64,000 bases of DNA, from positions 25,558 to 89,557 of the IMG/VR virus record IMGVR_UViG_3300008262_000025; one strand, written 5' to 3'. Position numbers and translations under genes: made by a program. Positions 10,396-19,588 of the stretch are shown here, one piece after another. The DNA is from a virus. The notes beneath the pieces were generated by a model. It saw nothing but the letters and a program-made list of their open reading frames with translations. It was not told where the DNA came from and made no database searches. Every line of letters starts with the position of its first letter. Position 1 is the stretch's first letter.

Positions 10396-11103
10396 CTACC
10401 AATTTATTGATAAAGATTCGTCAATAGTTTTTAATTCTTGATTAATCTTATCAAATAAACAGTATCGGTGAAAGATTTCTCTTTCTTCTCTTGTTTTACA
10501 GACCTCTTTGGGCGTATATATTACATTAGCTTTTTCAGGAAATGATAAATTAGATACATTACCAATACAAACAAATAAACAATTATTGTTGTATTCGTGA
10601 ATACTATTAATCAAAGATTGAGTAAATCTCAACCAATAACTAATATGATTATCTGGATTTACCATTTCTCTTGTCATAGAAGCGTTAATTAATAACACTC
10701 CTTGTTTCATCCATTCGTTTGCATTAAACGTAGTAAATATGTCATCTTTATACAGTTGATAAGTAGTTTCTACTACATCAAGAATATCAGTTCTAATTCT
10801 TGGAAACTTATCTTGTAATTCTAAAGGTATTCCTGTACATCCTACGTTCTCCATAGGTTGATCAAATATCATTACTACTTTTAGATCGTTTAGATTAACA
10901 GATCTAAAAGGTTGAAGTATATTTTGTATCTTAGGTAATAACTTAAAACCTAATTGTTTTGATACATTAAAACCATGATCATCTTTCTTAGGATGATCTG
11001 TAATTACATTTGTTAAAGTTTGAATATATAACTCACCTAATGGTGATTGAAATAAACTAAGCCATGAATCGTCAATCTTATTTTTAAAAATATCAGTTGT
11101 CAT
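10396..11103 (-). CDS. Uracil-DNA glycosylase fold protein with altered active site
   Basis: The overall pattern is family 1 UDG: LNDLKVVMIFDQPMENVGC aligns with the water-activating loop (normally GQDPYH), WMKQGVLLINASMT with the QGVLLLN motif, and NCLFVCIGNVSNLS with the later strand. However, residues 80-85 read FDQPME, so the usual Asp and His positions are changed, and I see no HPSPLS motif near the C-terminus. It is placed between primase and the PD-(D/E)XK gene. It may be a catalytically altered enzyme or a structural replication factor, similar in idea to the poxvirus UDG processivity factor. Confidence 0.75.
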   Translation of the reverse strand: MTTDIFKNKIDDSWLSLFQSPLGELYIQTLTNVITDHPKKDDHGFNVSKQLGFKLLPKIQNILQPFRSVNLNDLKVVMIFDQPMENVGCTGIPLELQDKFPRIRTDILDVVETTYQLYKDDIFTTFNANEWMKQGVLLINASMTREMVNPDNHISYWLRFTQSLINSIHEYNNNCLFVCIGNVSNLSFPEKANVIYTPKEVCKTREEREIFHRYCLFDKINQELKTIDESLSINW

Positions 11104-12112
11104 CTATAAGTTTTTGTATATAAATTTCAAAATCTTCTTCATTCATTAATGATCTTATTTCAGCTAAATCTTTTTTATGATTTACTTTTTCAAGTAATCT
11201 ATATTCACATTTAAAAGAATCAGCGTGTTTTATAGTATAATAATGACCTGTTTCATCAGCATCATAAAGGATTATTATTCTTTTATATTTCTTTTTTAAC
11301 TTATTAAAAATACTTTTAGGTATCTCAACAGTCTCAGATTGTGGTGCAATAGCATCATAACCTATAGAAATTAAAGTTAATAAATCTTTCATTGATGATG
11401 TAATAAATAATATGTCATCTTTTGATTTATAAGATAATTGTTCTAAACCTTGTACATCATTAGGATTAGTATTACTTCTCCATTTATTCTCAGAGTTTTT
11501 TGTTAATGGTCTATAAAGTTTCACATTAAAATCATTGTCTCCAATCTTGTAACAATAACAAGGGTCATCACGATCTTTATCATAATCATAACTTAATGAA
11601 AATCCTGATTTATTTAAACTCTTAGTATAGTATTTCTTTACAGGAGATATTTTATATCTTTTTAAAAGCTTTATATCTATACCAAATTGCAACCAATATT
11701 CTTGATCTTTTTTATTCCAGTTTCTTATATGAATCTGAAAATATGTTTTCTTAACTTTTGTTTCAAATTCTCTAGTATTGTTCTTTTTACGTAAAGGAGT
11801 TAAATCAGTTCTACTAGAAATATTTCTTGATGATAATCCTAAATTGAAATCATCATTTATCTTTTGCATAGCCTGACCAAAATTCATGTCATACTTAAGC
11901 ATTACTATTTTAATAGCATCACCACTGTAATTAGGTTTAGCTAAATCATAAAAAACAAATCTTCCTGATTTACTCCAACTAAAATAACAAGTTGGTTTAT
12001 TATCAATTCTAAAAGGATTTCTATATTTAAGATTAGTTTTGACCTCACTTGGAAAATATCTTTCCATTGCTACTTTAGGATCAACTAATTGAAATATCTC
12101 ATTAGGAGTCAT
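11093..12112 (-). CDS. dnaG: DnaG-like primase with TOPRIM domain
   Basis: Synthesises RNA primers at the fork. The N-terminus has the primase zinc-domain layout (NPFRIDNKPTCYFSW, FYDLAKPNYSGDAIKIVM), but the usual CHC2 cysteines are missing, so zinc binding is doubtful. The C-terminal TOPRIM shows ILFITSSMKDLLTL and IIILYDADETG with the acidic D-D pair. The 339-residue length is short, with no helicase-interaction domain. It overlaps the UDG-fold gene by 11 bases. Confidence 0.8.
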   Translation of the reverse strand: MTPNEIFQLVDPKVAMERYFPSEVKTNLKYRNPFRIDNKPTCYFSWSKSGRFVFYDLAKPNYSGDAIKIVMLKYDMNFGQAMQKINDDFNLGLSSRNISSRTDLTPLRKKNNTREFETKVKKTYFQIHIRNWNKKDQEYWLQFGIDIKLLKRYKISPVKKYYTKSLNKSGFSLSYDYDKDRDDPCYCYKIGDNDFNVKLYRPLTKNSENKWRSNTNPNDVQGLEQLSYKSKDDILFITSSMKDLLTLISIGYDAIAPQSETVEIPKSIFNKLKKKYKRIIILYDADETGHYYTIKHADSFKCEYRLLEKVNHKKDLAEIRSLMNEEDFEIYIQKLIDDN

Positions 12113-12130
12113 TGAACAAAGTTAATTTAA

Positions 12131-12154
12131 AAAGGGAGGAGTTACCCTCCCTTT
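12131..12154 (-). terminator. Rho-independent terminator
   Basis: Perfect 9-bp stem AAAGGGAGG/CCTCCCTTT with a six-base loop, followed on the minus strand by TT and an AT-rich stretch. It lies after the SSB-like gene and before primase, and probably lowers downstream expression relative to the abundant SSB-like protein. Confidence 0.8.
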
Positions 12155-12157
12155 ATT

Positions 12158-13108
12158 CTAAAAATCGTCGTCAGTAAGAATATCGTAATTATTACTATCA
12201 GCAATCTCTTTAATTTCAGTATTAGATTCTACTGTTTTAGTAGGATCATAAACTTTAAATAAGAAAGAATCCTGGATAGTAGCATTAAATCTACCTTCTT
12301 CTACACTTTCTTTTGCACCTTTAGATATATCTCTACCTTCTTTAGCAAATGCATTTACACTTTTACTTGTAAATACTCTTTGGTTTAGATAGAAATTACC
12401 ATTTGCATCAGTATTGTCACTTACTTCAACACCCAATAATACGGCTACTTTTCTTGGTATACCGTCAGGATGAGAGAAGTTCTCATCACCAATTAACTCA
12501 TTCAATGCAGATACATCTCCACTAAACAATGTTTCCATTGTAGCTGTAGCATCATCACCTAGAATAAAATCTGTAATTGGTGTTTCTTTGTTACTGCTTT
12601 TGTTATACCAGGCATAAAGAAAATCGTAAAGTTGCACTTCACCTTCTTTTGCTTTTCTTGCATTCTCAGTTTTAAACCAAGACATACCTGCATTATCTTT
12701 AATTGCATCAATACTTGGTGCCCAAGTACTTTGCAATCTATCATTTATAAATCTAAAGTTACCACTAGCAGATACTTCGTCTCTATCAGAAACTAAAAAT
12801 CCTGTGTTAAAATAATGATCATTTGGATAATCTTCAATCAATTTACCATCAATTGTTTTCTTTCCAATTTCAACATTAGGATTGATGCGCATTAGAATTT
12901 CAATTCTACGATAAGTTTTATCTTGCATCGTTACTTTATATTCAGGATCTTTAATGTTATCACCATTTTCGATTCCTTTAATTTCCATTATTTCCTGTTT
13001 AGTAGGATTGAATTTTAAGATTTCAGCATCTGCTACACCAGTAAAATAATGTTTTACTTTAGGTTCAAGTGTTTTAACTTCAACCCCACCTTTAGCTTTA
13101 ATACCCAT
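12158..13108 (-). CDS. Putative single-stranded DNA-binding protein
   Basis: 316 residues with a beta-rich centre and an acidic C-terminal tip ending NYDILTDDDF, the hallmark of phage and bacterial SSBs whose acidic tail recruits partners. It is flanked by Sak4-like and helicase genes on one side and primase on the other, and is followed by a strong terminator, both fitting an SSB. No OB-fold motif can be proven by eye. An alternative is a replication-associated structural protein. Confidence 0.6.
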   Translation of the reverse strand: MGIKAKGGVEVKTLEPKVKHYFTGVADAEILKFNPTKQEIMEIKGIENGDNIKDPEYKVTMQDKTYRRIEILMRINPNVEIGKKTIDGKLIEDYPNDHYFNTGFLVSDRDEVSASGNFRFINDRLQSTWAPSIDAIKDNAGMSWFKTENARKAKEGEVQLYDFLYAWYNKSSNKETPITDFILGDDATATMETLFSGDVSALNELIGDENFSHPDGIPRKVAVLLGVEVSDNTDANGNFYLNQRVFTSKSVNAFAKEGRDISKGAKESVEEGRFNATIQDSFLFKVYDPTKTVESNTEIKEIADSNNYDILTDDDF

Positions 13109-13142
13109 ATAAATAAGTAAATTTAATTTAAAAAATGTTTAA

Positions 13143-13697
13143 TTAGTCTTGATGAATCTTTATCTCAGTATCTTTACCAGATGTTTGAAATACAGAATCA
13201 ATCTCTCTTTCTTTTACTTCTACCTTAGGTACACTTAAATTAACTTCTTCTAATTTAAAATAACCTTTTGTAGTTTCTGATTCTACTAAAGCAAAATAAC
13301 GATCTTCCAAAAAGTTATCATTTGAATGATAGCTTTCAATCTCATCATAAATCCAAGATGATTTACAACGGAGTGTAGAAAGATTTATTTTAGTAGTACT
13401 TTTTTTAACAACATTTCTTTTATTATTTACATATTCCACTGAATCAGTGTTAGTAACATAAAGAAATACTTTTTCTTCAGATGTAGTCTTTGTTTCGTAT
13501 CCACGAACAATAGCTAATCTATCTCTGTCATTGTTGACTTCTAATCCTAAAAGCTCTACAGCTTTGCGGTTAAGTCTTAACATTTTAGATCCTTCGTTAG
13601 GATTTGCCTGTAGCATAATTGTTGCTACGTTTGGATAAATGTCTAATTTCTCTTCGATTTGTTCTTTCTTAGAACCTTTTGCTTTTACTGGAATCAT
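13143..13697 (-). CDS. Unknown replication-operon protein, 184 aa
   Basis: No family recognised. The N-terminus (PNVATIMLQANPNEGSKMLRLNRKAVELLGL) suggests a beta-barrel or strand-rich domain and the C-terminus is acidic and charged. Its place between the Sak4-like ATPase and the SSB-like gene suggests a recombination or DNA-binding accessory. Confidence 0.6.
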   Translation of the reverse strand: MIPVKAKGSKKEQIEEKLDIYPNVATIMLQANPNEGSKMLRLNRKAVELLGLEVNNDRDRLAIVRGYETKTTSEEKVFLYVTNTDSVEYVNNKRNVVKKSTTKINLSTLRCKSSWIYDEIESYHSNDNFLEDRYFALVESETTKGYFKLEEVNLSVPKVEVKEREIDSVFQTSGKDTEIKIHQD

Positions 13698-13702
13698 AAT
13701 AA

Positions 13703-14515
13703 TTAATCAATGTAAATTTCTTCCCAATGTGCTGTTGTACCATCCATGATTACAATTTCTTTACCTTGTAAGTGTACTGGTCTGGCACCGCACGTGTCAT
13801 CTTGAGAAGCAAAATTAATAATAGTCTTGTCTTTATTTCTATATATATAACCAATAGCATCTGATGATGCTGCTGTAATTTGTGAAATTTTACCCGTAAG
13901 ATCTAAATCTTTAGAGCTCAATTCCTTACCATCTTTATCAATCTTTTTGTCTTTTAAGTGACCAACAAGAATAATATCTGGAGCTAGTCCATCAATTACT
14001 TTTAGCCAATACTCAAATGCCAATCTCAACCATAAATAACCTGCGCCGTTAGGTAATGATAATACTGTTTCCCATTCATTCTTAGGAAGAAATGCACCAG
14101 CTTTATCTCTGTTAAACTTTTTACCTTGTACGCTATCCATATACATCTTAGTTGCATAGTCTTCACACCACATCTCTAATTGAGTAATAGTGTCAACAGC
14201 AATAATTTTATAAGGATATTCTCCGTTATTTTGTTTTCGATGTTTGTTTATTTCTACTGCAAACTCATTCAAATAATATTTGTATTCTGAATGTCGTTTT
14301 TGAATTTGTTCTGGTGTTTCCTGTTTATCAGAACGTAAACCAATAACTTTTACTTTAATTGCATCTACGTGGTCAGTGCCATCTTCTAAATCTAAAATAC
14401 AACAATCAGTTAGTTTGGATAAAATTGTAGTTTTACCAACTTTAGGTTTGCCATAGATAATAAGTCTTCTTGGATTTTGTCTTGTTGCTTTTAATACTTG
14501 CGTAGGTAACATCAT
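13703..14515 (-). CDS. Sak4-like RecA-family ATPase
   Basis: Phage Sak4-type ATPases act in single-strand annealing recombination with SSB. Walker A is IIYGKPKVGKTT (residues 19-30); the start of the ATPase core continues ILDLEDGTDHVDAIKV; KIIAVDTITQLEMW gives the Walker B-like strand; IILVGHLKDKKI matches the sensor strand typical of AAA_24 proteins. Its last bases overlap the DnaB-like stop/start region and it is followed by SSB-like gene, which supports the role. Confidence 0.85.
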   Translation of the reverse strand: MMLPTQVLKATRQNPRRLIIYGKPKVGKTTILSKLTDCCILDLEDGTDHVDAIKVKVIGLRSDKQETPEQIQKRHSEYKYYLNEFAVEINKHRKQNNGEYPYKIIAVDTITQLEMWCEDYATKMYMDSVQGKKFNRDKAGAFLPKNEWETVLSLPNGAGYLWLRLAFEYWLKVIDGLAPDIILVGHLKDKKIDKDGKELSSKDLDLTGKISQITAASSDAIGYIYRNKDKTIINFASQDDTCGARPVHLQGKEIVIMDGTTAHWEEIYID

Positions 14516-15651
14516 TAATTGTTTAATTTTTTATCTTTATCTTCTTTTGATAACTGTGTAAAATGTTTAAAAGATGATACTTTATTATATTGTTCTGCTG
14601 TAATTTGTTTACCATTTGGTAGTTCTTGAAAGTAACCACACTCGCCAATATATAATAAACCAACTCTTTTATTATTTTCACCTTCTCTGTTTTTTAAAAT
14701 ACCTATAGCTCTAAATCTATTTTTAAATTTAAAGATGTCATAATCCATAAATTTATCAAGATTGTTATTAGGGTTTATATGATTCATAGGATCAAACAAA
14801 GCCATAACTAGATTAGCATCTTGTGCTAACATGTTAGTTTCTTTAATGTCTGATATTTTTGGAAATAGTTCACCGTATTTAACACGATTAATATCATCCA
14901 TAGATCTGTTACTGTGTGAAACATTTACACAACTAAAGCCTAGTTGATTTCTGTAAATATCTCTACAGTTAGAACTATGAAGGTCAATCGTAGTTTTAAC
15001 TGACGTATTACCATTATGACTTTCTACTTTTAAATTACCAACAGTATCTGTAATTATTATTACAGTTTGATTAGAATCGTTAGGAGTAAATTTAAATTTA
15101 CCATCATCATCTTCTTCTAATTTACCTACACTTGCTGCAAAATTTAATACATCCTGTCTAATTTGACTAGGACTCATAGGTCTATCAATAATAGTAATAT
15201 GTTGAAACATTTCATCAAAATAAGATGATAACTCTTTTATCTTTTTATAGAGAGCACTATCAAGTTTATTATCACCTTTAGAAAATATATATTTAGAGTC
15301 TACAATAATTCCATAATCTATAAATAGTTTAAGTGCAACTAATTTAGCAATTACTTCTTCTGCAGAAACCTCTAAACTATATAGTCTAATCTTCAATGAA
15401 TCTTTTATTTTACCTTTATTTTTGTAACAATATTCATAAGGGTACATTACATAAGCATACCATACAAATGAAGATTTACCAACACCAGACTCTGCAAAGA
15501 TAACATCGTATCTTGCTTTCTGAATACCAGCAATATAATCTTCAAGTTTAGGAAAACCCATAGGTAAACCTTTGTTGTATCCTTGAATACCTTTATCTAC
15601 TTTATTAAAAAATTTCTTATAAGTCGTCGAATAAGGAATATTTAGACTCAT
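14515..15651 (-). CDS. dnaB: Replicative DNA helicase, DnaB-type RecA core
   Basis: Unwinds DNA at the fork as a hexamer. Walker A is AESGVGKSS (53-61); LRLYSLEVSAEEVIAKL is the typical DnaB E-loop region; VIIITDTVGNLKVE is the Walker B strand; NVSHSNRS and DIKETNMLAQDANLVMAL match the later core motifs (GSGAIEQDAD equivalent). The N-terminal primase-interaction domain of bacterial DnaB is lacking; the protein starts almost directly with the linker and core. Confidence 0.85.
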   Translation of the reverse strand: MSLNIPYSTTYKKFFNKVDKGIQGYNKGLPMGFPKLEDYIAGIQKARYDVIFAESGVGKSSFVWYAYVMYPYEYCYKNKGKIKDSLKIRLYSLEVSAEEVIAKLVALKLFIDYGIIVDSKYIFSKGDNKLDSALYKKIKELSSYFDEMFQHITIIDRPMSPSQIRQDVLNFAASVGKLEEDDDGKFKFTPNDSNQTVIIITDTVGNLKVESHNGNTSVKTTIDLHSSNCRDIYRNQLGFSCVNVSHSNRSMDDINRVKYGELFPKISDIKETNMLAQDANLVMALFDPMNHINPNNNLDKFMDYDIFKFKNRFRAIGILKNREGENNKRVGLLYIGECGYFQELPNGKQITAEQYNKVSSFKHFTQLSKEDKDKKLNN

Positions 15652-16198
15652 TAGTTAAATTATTGTCTTTATTAATTTTAATTTGTTCGCAATAAACAAC
15701 AAGATCAGTAGATACTTCTCCTGTTACTTTATCTCTTTTCTTTATAAAATGATCGGCTTGTCTTAGGTATTGGTAATTACCGTATTGTGAAATGATATCT
15801 TTAAAATAAAAATCTCTTGCATCAAAGACATCATCTTTAGTGTAAGTAGGATTCTCTTTAAAGAATTCTTTCATTTTTTCAATGCAGTCTTGTTTAATAC
15901 CCATAGCTTTTACTCTCTTACCTGACCAACCTGCACGCCAATCATCTATCCATTCTTCAATATTAGAATGACCATTATTATAGTTAATTTTTAATTGAGA
16001 GTTACTTTTTGTAACAATCTCTACTTCTACTTCAATAAAAACTAAACTATTATCCATTTGAAAATCTTTATTTAGTCTAGCTTTATTTAGATGAACTAAA
16101 TTAACACTACAAAGTTTATACTTACCTTTGGATATAGGTTCAAGTAATTTATTACTTACTAAATAGTCAAATTCTTTTTCATTAACTTTAAGTAACAT
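15617..16198 (-). CDS. Unknown protein, 193 aa, acidic tail
   Basis: Not recognised. It overlaps the start of the DnaB-like gene by 35 bases, implying translational coupling. The middle contains a charged helical segment (IKQDCIEKMKEFFKENP) and the end (SKYSLFDDL) resembles short acidic protein-interaction tails. It may be a helicase loader or fork accessory, but the sequence alone does not show that. Confidence 0.6.
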   Translation of the reverse strand: MLLKVNEKEFDYLVSNKLLEPISKGKYKLCSVNLVHLNKARLNKDFQMDNSLVFIEVEVEIVTKSNSQLKINYNNGHSNIEEWIDDWRAGWSGKRVKAMGIKQDCIEKMKEFFKENPTYTKDDVFDARDFYFKDIISQYGNYQYLRQADHFIKKRDKVTGEVSTDLVVYCEQIKINKDNNLTNESKYSLFDDL

Positions 16199-16901
16199 TT
16201 ATACGAGTGTCTTTAAAATATTTATTTAATACTTGAATAAGTGCATCAAGATCATCGCTTGATAAAACTTTTTTCTTTTTTAAGTTATCATAAGTTCTAT
16301 ACCATACATCATCATTTTTGTTATAGTACTTCTTATGATTTAAGTACGTTTTCTTTCTTTTTACACTAAGTTGATATACTTCCATTTCAACAAAAAGTGA
16401 ACCATCTAAATTACTATATGAATGACTTTTTATTTCTTCATGTAAATGTAAATGAGATAATTGTTGATTAATAGTTTTTATTTTACTATCATAACTCTTA
16501 ATCATTTCTAATATCTTATCACATCTTTTTGAATAATCATTATACTTTTCTTTAGCAGACTTAGGTTCATTTTTGATGTAGTTAATATCTCTTTTAACTA
16601 AAGACTTAAGTTCTAATTCTAAGGAGTAGCCTTCTACATCTAAACAGAAATCTTCTGAAGTTCCTCCACTTAAAAACCATTCTTTTTTTCTTTCGTTTAA
16701 ATCTCTATGGATTTTAAATAACTTATCTTTTTTTGAAACAGATTCTTTTAAAACTCTACTGTAATCATTTTTTAGTTTACTTTTTTCAGTTGTTAAAAGA
16801 TTAAAATAACGAGAGAGTTTATCACGCTCTCTCGTTAATTCACTTAAAGAATTAGATAATTCTTTTACTTGTTTCTCAAGATATTCCCAATCTATTTTCA
16901 T
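16188..16901 (-). CDS. Coiled-coil protein, 237 aa
   Basis: Residues 1-60 and 100-155 are long charged helices with heptad-like spacing (LEKQVKELSNSLSELTRERD and similar). No enzyme motif. It begins four bases inside the membrane-protein gene upstream, so the two are translationally coupled and may form one complex. Confidence 0.6.
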   Translation of the reverse strand: MKIDWEYLEKQVKELSNSLSELTRERDKLSRYFNLLTTEKSKLKNDYSRVLKESVSKKDKLFKIHRDLNERKKEWFLSGGTSEDFCLDVEGYSLELELKSLVKRDINYIKNEPKSAKEKYNDYSKRCDKILEMIKSYDSKIKTINQQLSHLHLHEEIKSHSYSNLDGSLFVEMEVYQLSVKRKKTYLNHKKYYNKNDDVWYRTYDNLKKKKVLSSDDLDALIQVLNKYFKDTRINVT

Positions 16902-18193
16902 TTAAGAAGATTTGATCTTTTTAATCTAGTTTCAAGAAATTCTTTTAACTGAGTTCTTTTTTCAGTTATAGATTTTAATTCCATACGTAAAGCATCACGA
17001 GTTTCCTCAAGAGGTTTCATCTTGTCTTCTAACTCTTTCTTTTCACGTTTGAGTTTAGCATCATTGTAAGAATCAGCTATATCTTCCCAGATTCCACCTT
17101 TCAATTTCTTTTCAAATTCAGCTAAAGGAGATGTTACTTTTTGTACATCTTTCTCTTTAATTGATAATTGACGAGTTAAATCTGTGTAACCTAATACACC
17201 AGAAGGATTATCACCAACTTGTCCAATAATTAGATTCTCCATTATACTCTTAATTTGGTCTTTTGTTTTACTACCATTAACAATATCTGGATGAATCATT
17301 GTTTTATCAGATAAATCTTCACCTAAAACTTTATTTAATCTGGATTTGATATCACTACCATTCCATTTAAATAAAGATTCAATCTGATCAATTGCTTCAT
17401 AAATTGTAAATTTTGTTGGATTTTCGGAATCCTTCTTAGAAGATTCCTGCTCAGGCTTTTTTTCAGCGCCTTCTTTATCTTTCGATTCTTCTTTACTTTT
17501 ATCATCCTTAGGTTTATCTTTATCTTTCTTTTCTTGCTTTACATAATTCTTATTACCTAACTCATTAGTATATTTTCTCCATAAGAAATATATTAACATA
17601 ACGTCAAAAATAGTTGTAGTATAAATAAGAAAAACTGATGCAAAAGAAATTGGTTGTCGCCAATCTGGATTGATAAGTTTATAGTTACTAGGATTAAATT
17701 CTAAAGTAAAACCTAAGATAGGTAACCACCAAAGCTGTGTATTATTTTGCTGTGCTTCTAAATGAAATATAGACTCTAAATAAAGCAAATAAATTATACC
17801 TGTTATTACAAATCCTACAAAGAATACAGGAATAGATTTAAATAAAACCTTAAGAAGTTCTAGAAAATTCAATTTATTTTTTTCAGCAGCTTTCCGCATA
17901 GAATTAGATATTACACTAATGAATATAAAAGAAGTTAGTATTTCTATTACACCAATAAGAGCATATCTTGAAAAAGCCTGGAATAAATCCATACCCATAC
18001 TGTCCATTGCAACTAATGATAAGTTCATTACCTCAATAAAAGTACCTACAGCACTTAAACTTTTAAATAAAAACTCAACATTCTCCTCTGCTAATGTATT
18101 AAAATTTATTGGGTTACTTGATTTAGTATTAAAATAATACCAGATACCAATAATAGCAATACATATAATTCCGATAACTGTTCCTAATGCCAT
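16898..18193 (-). CDS. Membrane protein with four TM segments and a C-terminal coiled coil
   Basis: Hydrophobic segments at about 2-20, 78-96, 121-139 and 183-205, then a Lys/Glu-rich linker (about 215-255), a soluble helical region and a terminal coiled coil (about 385-431). No family recognised. It lies within the replication operon between polB and dnaB, downstream of a lipoprotein gene. A membrane anchor or an envelope-modifying protein for a Gram-negative host is plausible; a lysis role is less likely because of the size. Confidence 0.65.
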   Translation of the reverse strand: MALGTVIGIICIAIIGIWYYFNTKSSNPINFNTLAEENVEFLFKSLSAVGTFIEVMNLSLVAMDSMGMDLFQAFSRYALIGVIEILTSFIFISVISNSMRKAAEKNKLNFLELLKVLFKSIPVFFVGFVITGIIYLLYLESIFHLEAQQNNTQLWWLPILGFTLEFNPSNYKLINPDWRQPISFASVFLIYTTTIFDVMLIYFLWRKYTNELGNKNYVKQEKKDKDKPKDDKSKEESKDKEGAEKKPEQESSKKDSENPTKFTIYEAIDQIESLFKWNGSDIKSRLNKVLGEDLSDKTMIHPDIVNGSKTKDQIKSIMENLIIGQVGDNPSGVLGYTDLTRQLSIKEKDVQKVTSPLAEFEKKLKGGIWEDIADSYNDAKLKREKKELEDKMKPLEETRDALRMELKSITEKRTQLKEFLETRLKRSNLLK

Positions 18194-18194
18194 A

Positions 18195-18635
18195 TCACTT
18201 CTTAGTTTTAATTATAATATTAGCAATAGTATCATCAACGTTTTTAAAATCTACTCTATTTCTTTTTACTGTATAATCAATAAATTCTGATATAGCTTGA
18301 TCTAAAAATTTAACAATTCTTGGATCAGTGTTATAAATATTAAATAAATCATAGAATGATTCATTAAGATATTTACCAGGAATAGTACCACTTTTAAGTT
18401 CTTGAGTTAACATTTCTTTCAATATTATCTCAGAAATTTCAGGATACATAACTTTAGGTAAAGCTTTAACAGTATCTATTCTTGCAATTGAATCTTTAAG
18501 AATAGAATCCCTTTTTAACTTACTTGAGTCAACAAGTTCTTTGTTCTTACCAAACTTTCGCTTGGGTTTCTTTGTTTCTGTATTACCGCAAGATAATATA
18601 GATAAAATAAATAATAAAAGTAAAATTTTTCTCAT
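18195..18635 (-). CDS. Predicted lipoprotein, 146 aa
   Basis: Begins MRKILLLLFILSILSC with a clear lipobox, so the mature N-terminal Cys would be lipidated and the protein anchored in a membrane. The rest is charged and helical. It sits directly after polB exon 2 and upstream of the polytopic membrane protein, so the three genes (lipoprotein, membrane protein, coiled coil) look like one unit. Confidence 0.7.
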   Translation of the reverse strand: MRKILLLLFILSILSCGNTETKKPKRKFGKNKELVDSSKLKRDSILKDSIARIDTVKALPKVMYPEISEIILKEMLTQELKSGTIPGKYLNESFYDLFNIYNTDPRIVKFLDQAISEFIDYTVKRNRVDFKNVDDTIANIIIKTKK

Positions 18636-18636
18636 A

Positions 18637-19588
18637 CTAAAAAAGAGTTAATTGGTTATTATTAGATATTACATTAATAATCTTATAAGCTTCTCTAACA
18701 TAATAGTTATAGTTGATGTCATAACAACTAAACTCTTCGCAATTATAATACCTGTTAAAAATAGTAGTATTAAAGTCTTTCTCGACATTAGATTCTCTAC
18801 TGTCGTTATGTACTTTCATTAACGTACCACCTTTATTTGTAATTAAATATCTGTTATTCTTTTGTAGTTTTGTTTCTACAAATTCTCTGTCTTCAATCTT
18901 ACGATGAATAGCTGTCCAACCTTTAGTAACTTTCATTGATAATGTAAAGTCATAAATGTCTGTAGAGTTCATTATTGTTTCTTCAATTGGTATATTATGA
19001 ACATAATAAGCTTCTAAAGCTTTAGGTACTATTTTCATAGAATGATCTTTATGCCAATCTTTATTTATCTCAAAGTCACCTTTAAGTTTTGTTTTATCAT
19101 TTTCATAAACTCCAATATAATTATTAACATCACGTATAATCATTTTTTTATAATTAACGTATTCAAGTTCAAGACCAGAAAGTGTTTCCCAATCTTTACA
19201 TATACTCATAAGTTTATCATAATGACTTTTATGAATCTTAACAGTAAGACCGTCAGTATTGATCTGTAACAAAGTAGAATCAGTATTTAATATTATTTCT
19301 TCAGCTAACATAGTTAATAGCAATTGGCCATTAACAGTAGTAGCTACAGTGTATGCTGGATCATAAAAGAATGATGTTTCTTCATTGGATTTACCATAAG
19401 AACCATTCAAAGCTAATTTTAATCCTTCATTAACAGCTTTAGCTGTCATGTCGTTTTTATCTATTTTAACTTTCTTTTTTGCAATAGATCTTTTATCATA
19501 TACACCTTCGTATATATCACAAAACTTTTCACCTAAATGTAAAGGATAAAATCTATTACGTATTGCTAAATTAGGATAAAAACTACTA
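18637..19588 (-). CDS. Family B DNA polymerase, exon 2 (polymerase domain)
   Basis: The second exon begins at 19588, after the intron's terminal G. Joined to exon 1 it restores motif A as DVSSFYPNLAI, followed by NRFYPLHLGEKF. Motif B is KLALNGSYGKS and motif C is INTDGLTVKI (NTDG instead of the usual DTDS). The end reads NNQLTLF. An internal ATG at 19449 allows an apparent separate ORF but lacks motif A. Spliced product: 659 residues. Confidence 0.9.

Noticed and set aside
19447-19449. Internal ATG as the true start of a separate polymerase gene
   Set aside because: Upstream in-frame sequence to 19588 encodes conserved polymerase residues and joins exactly to exon 1 through the group I splice sites.
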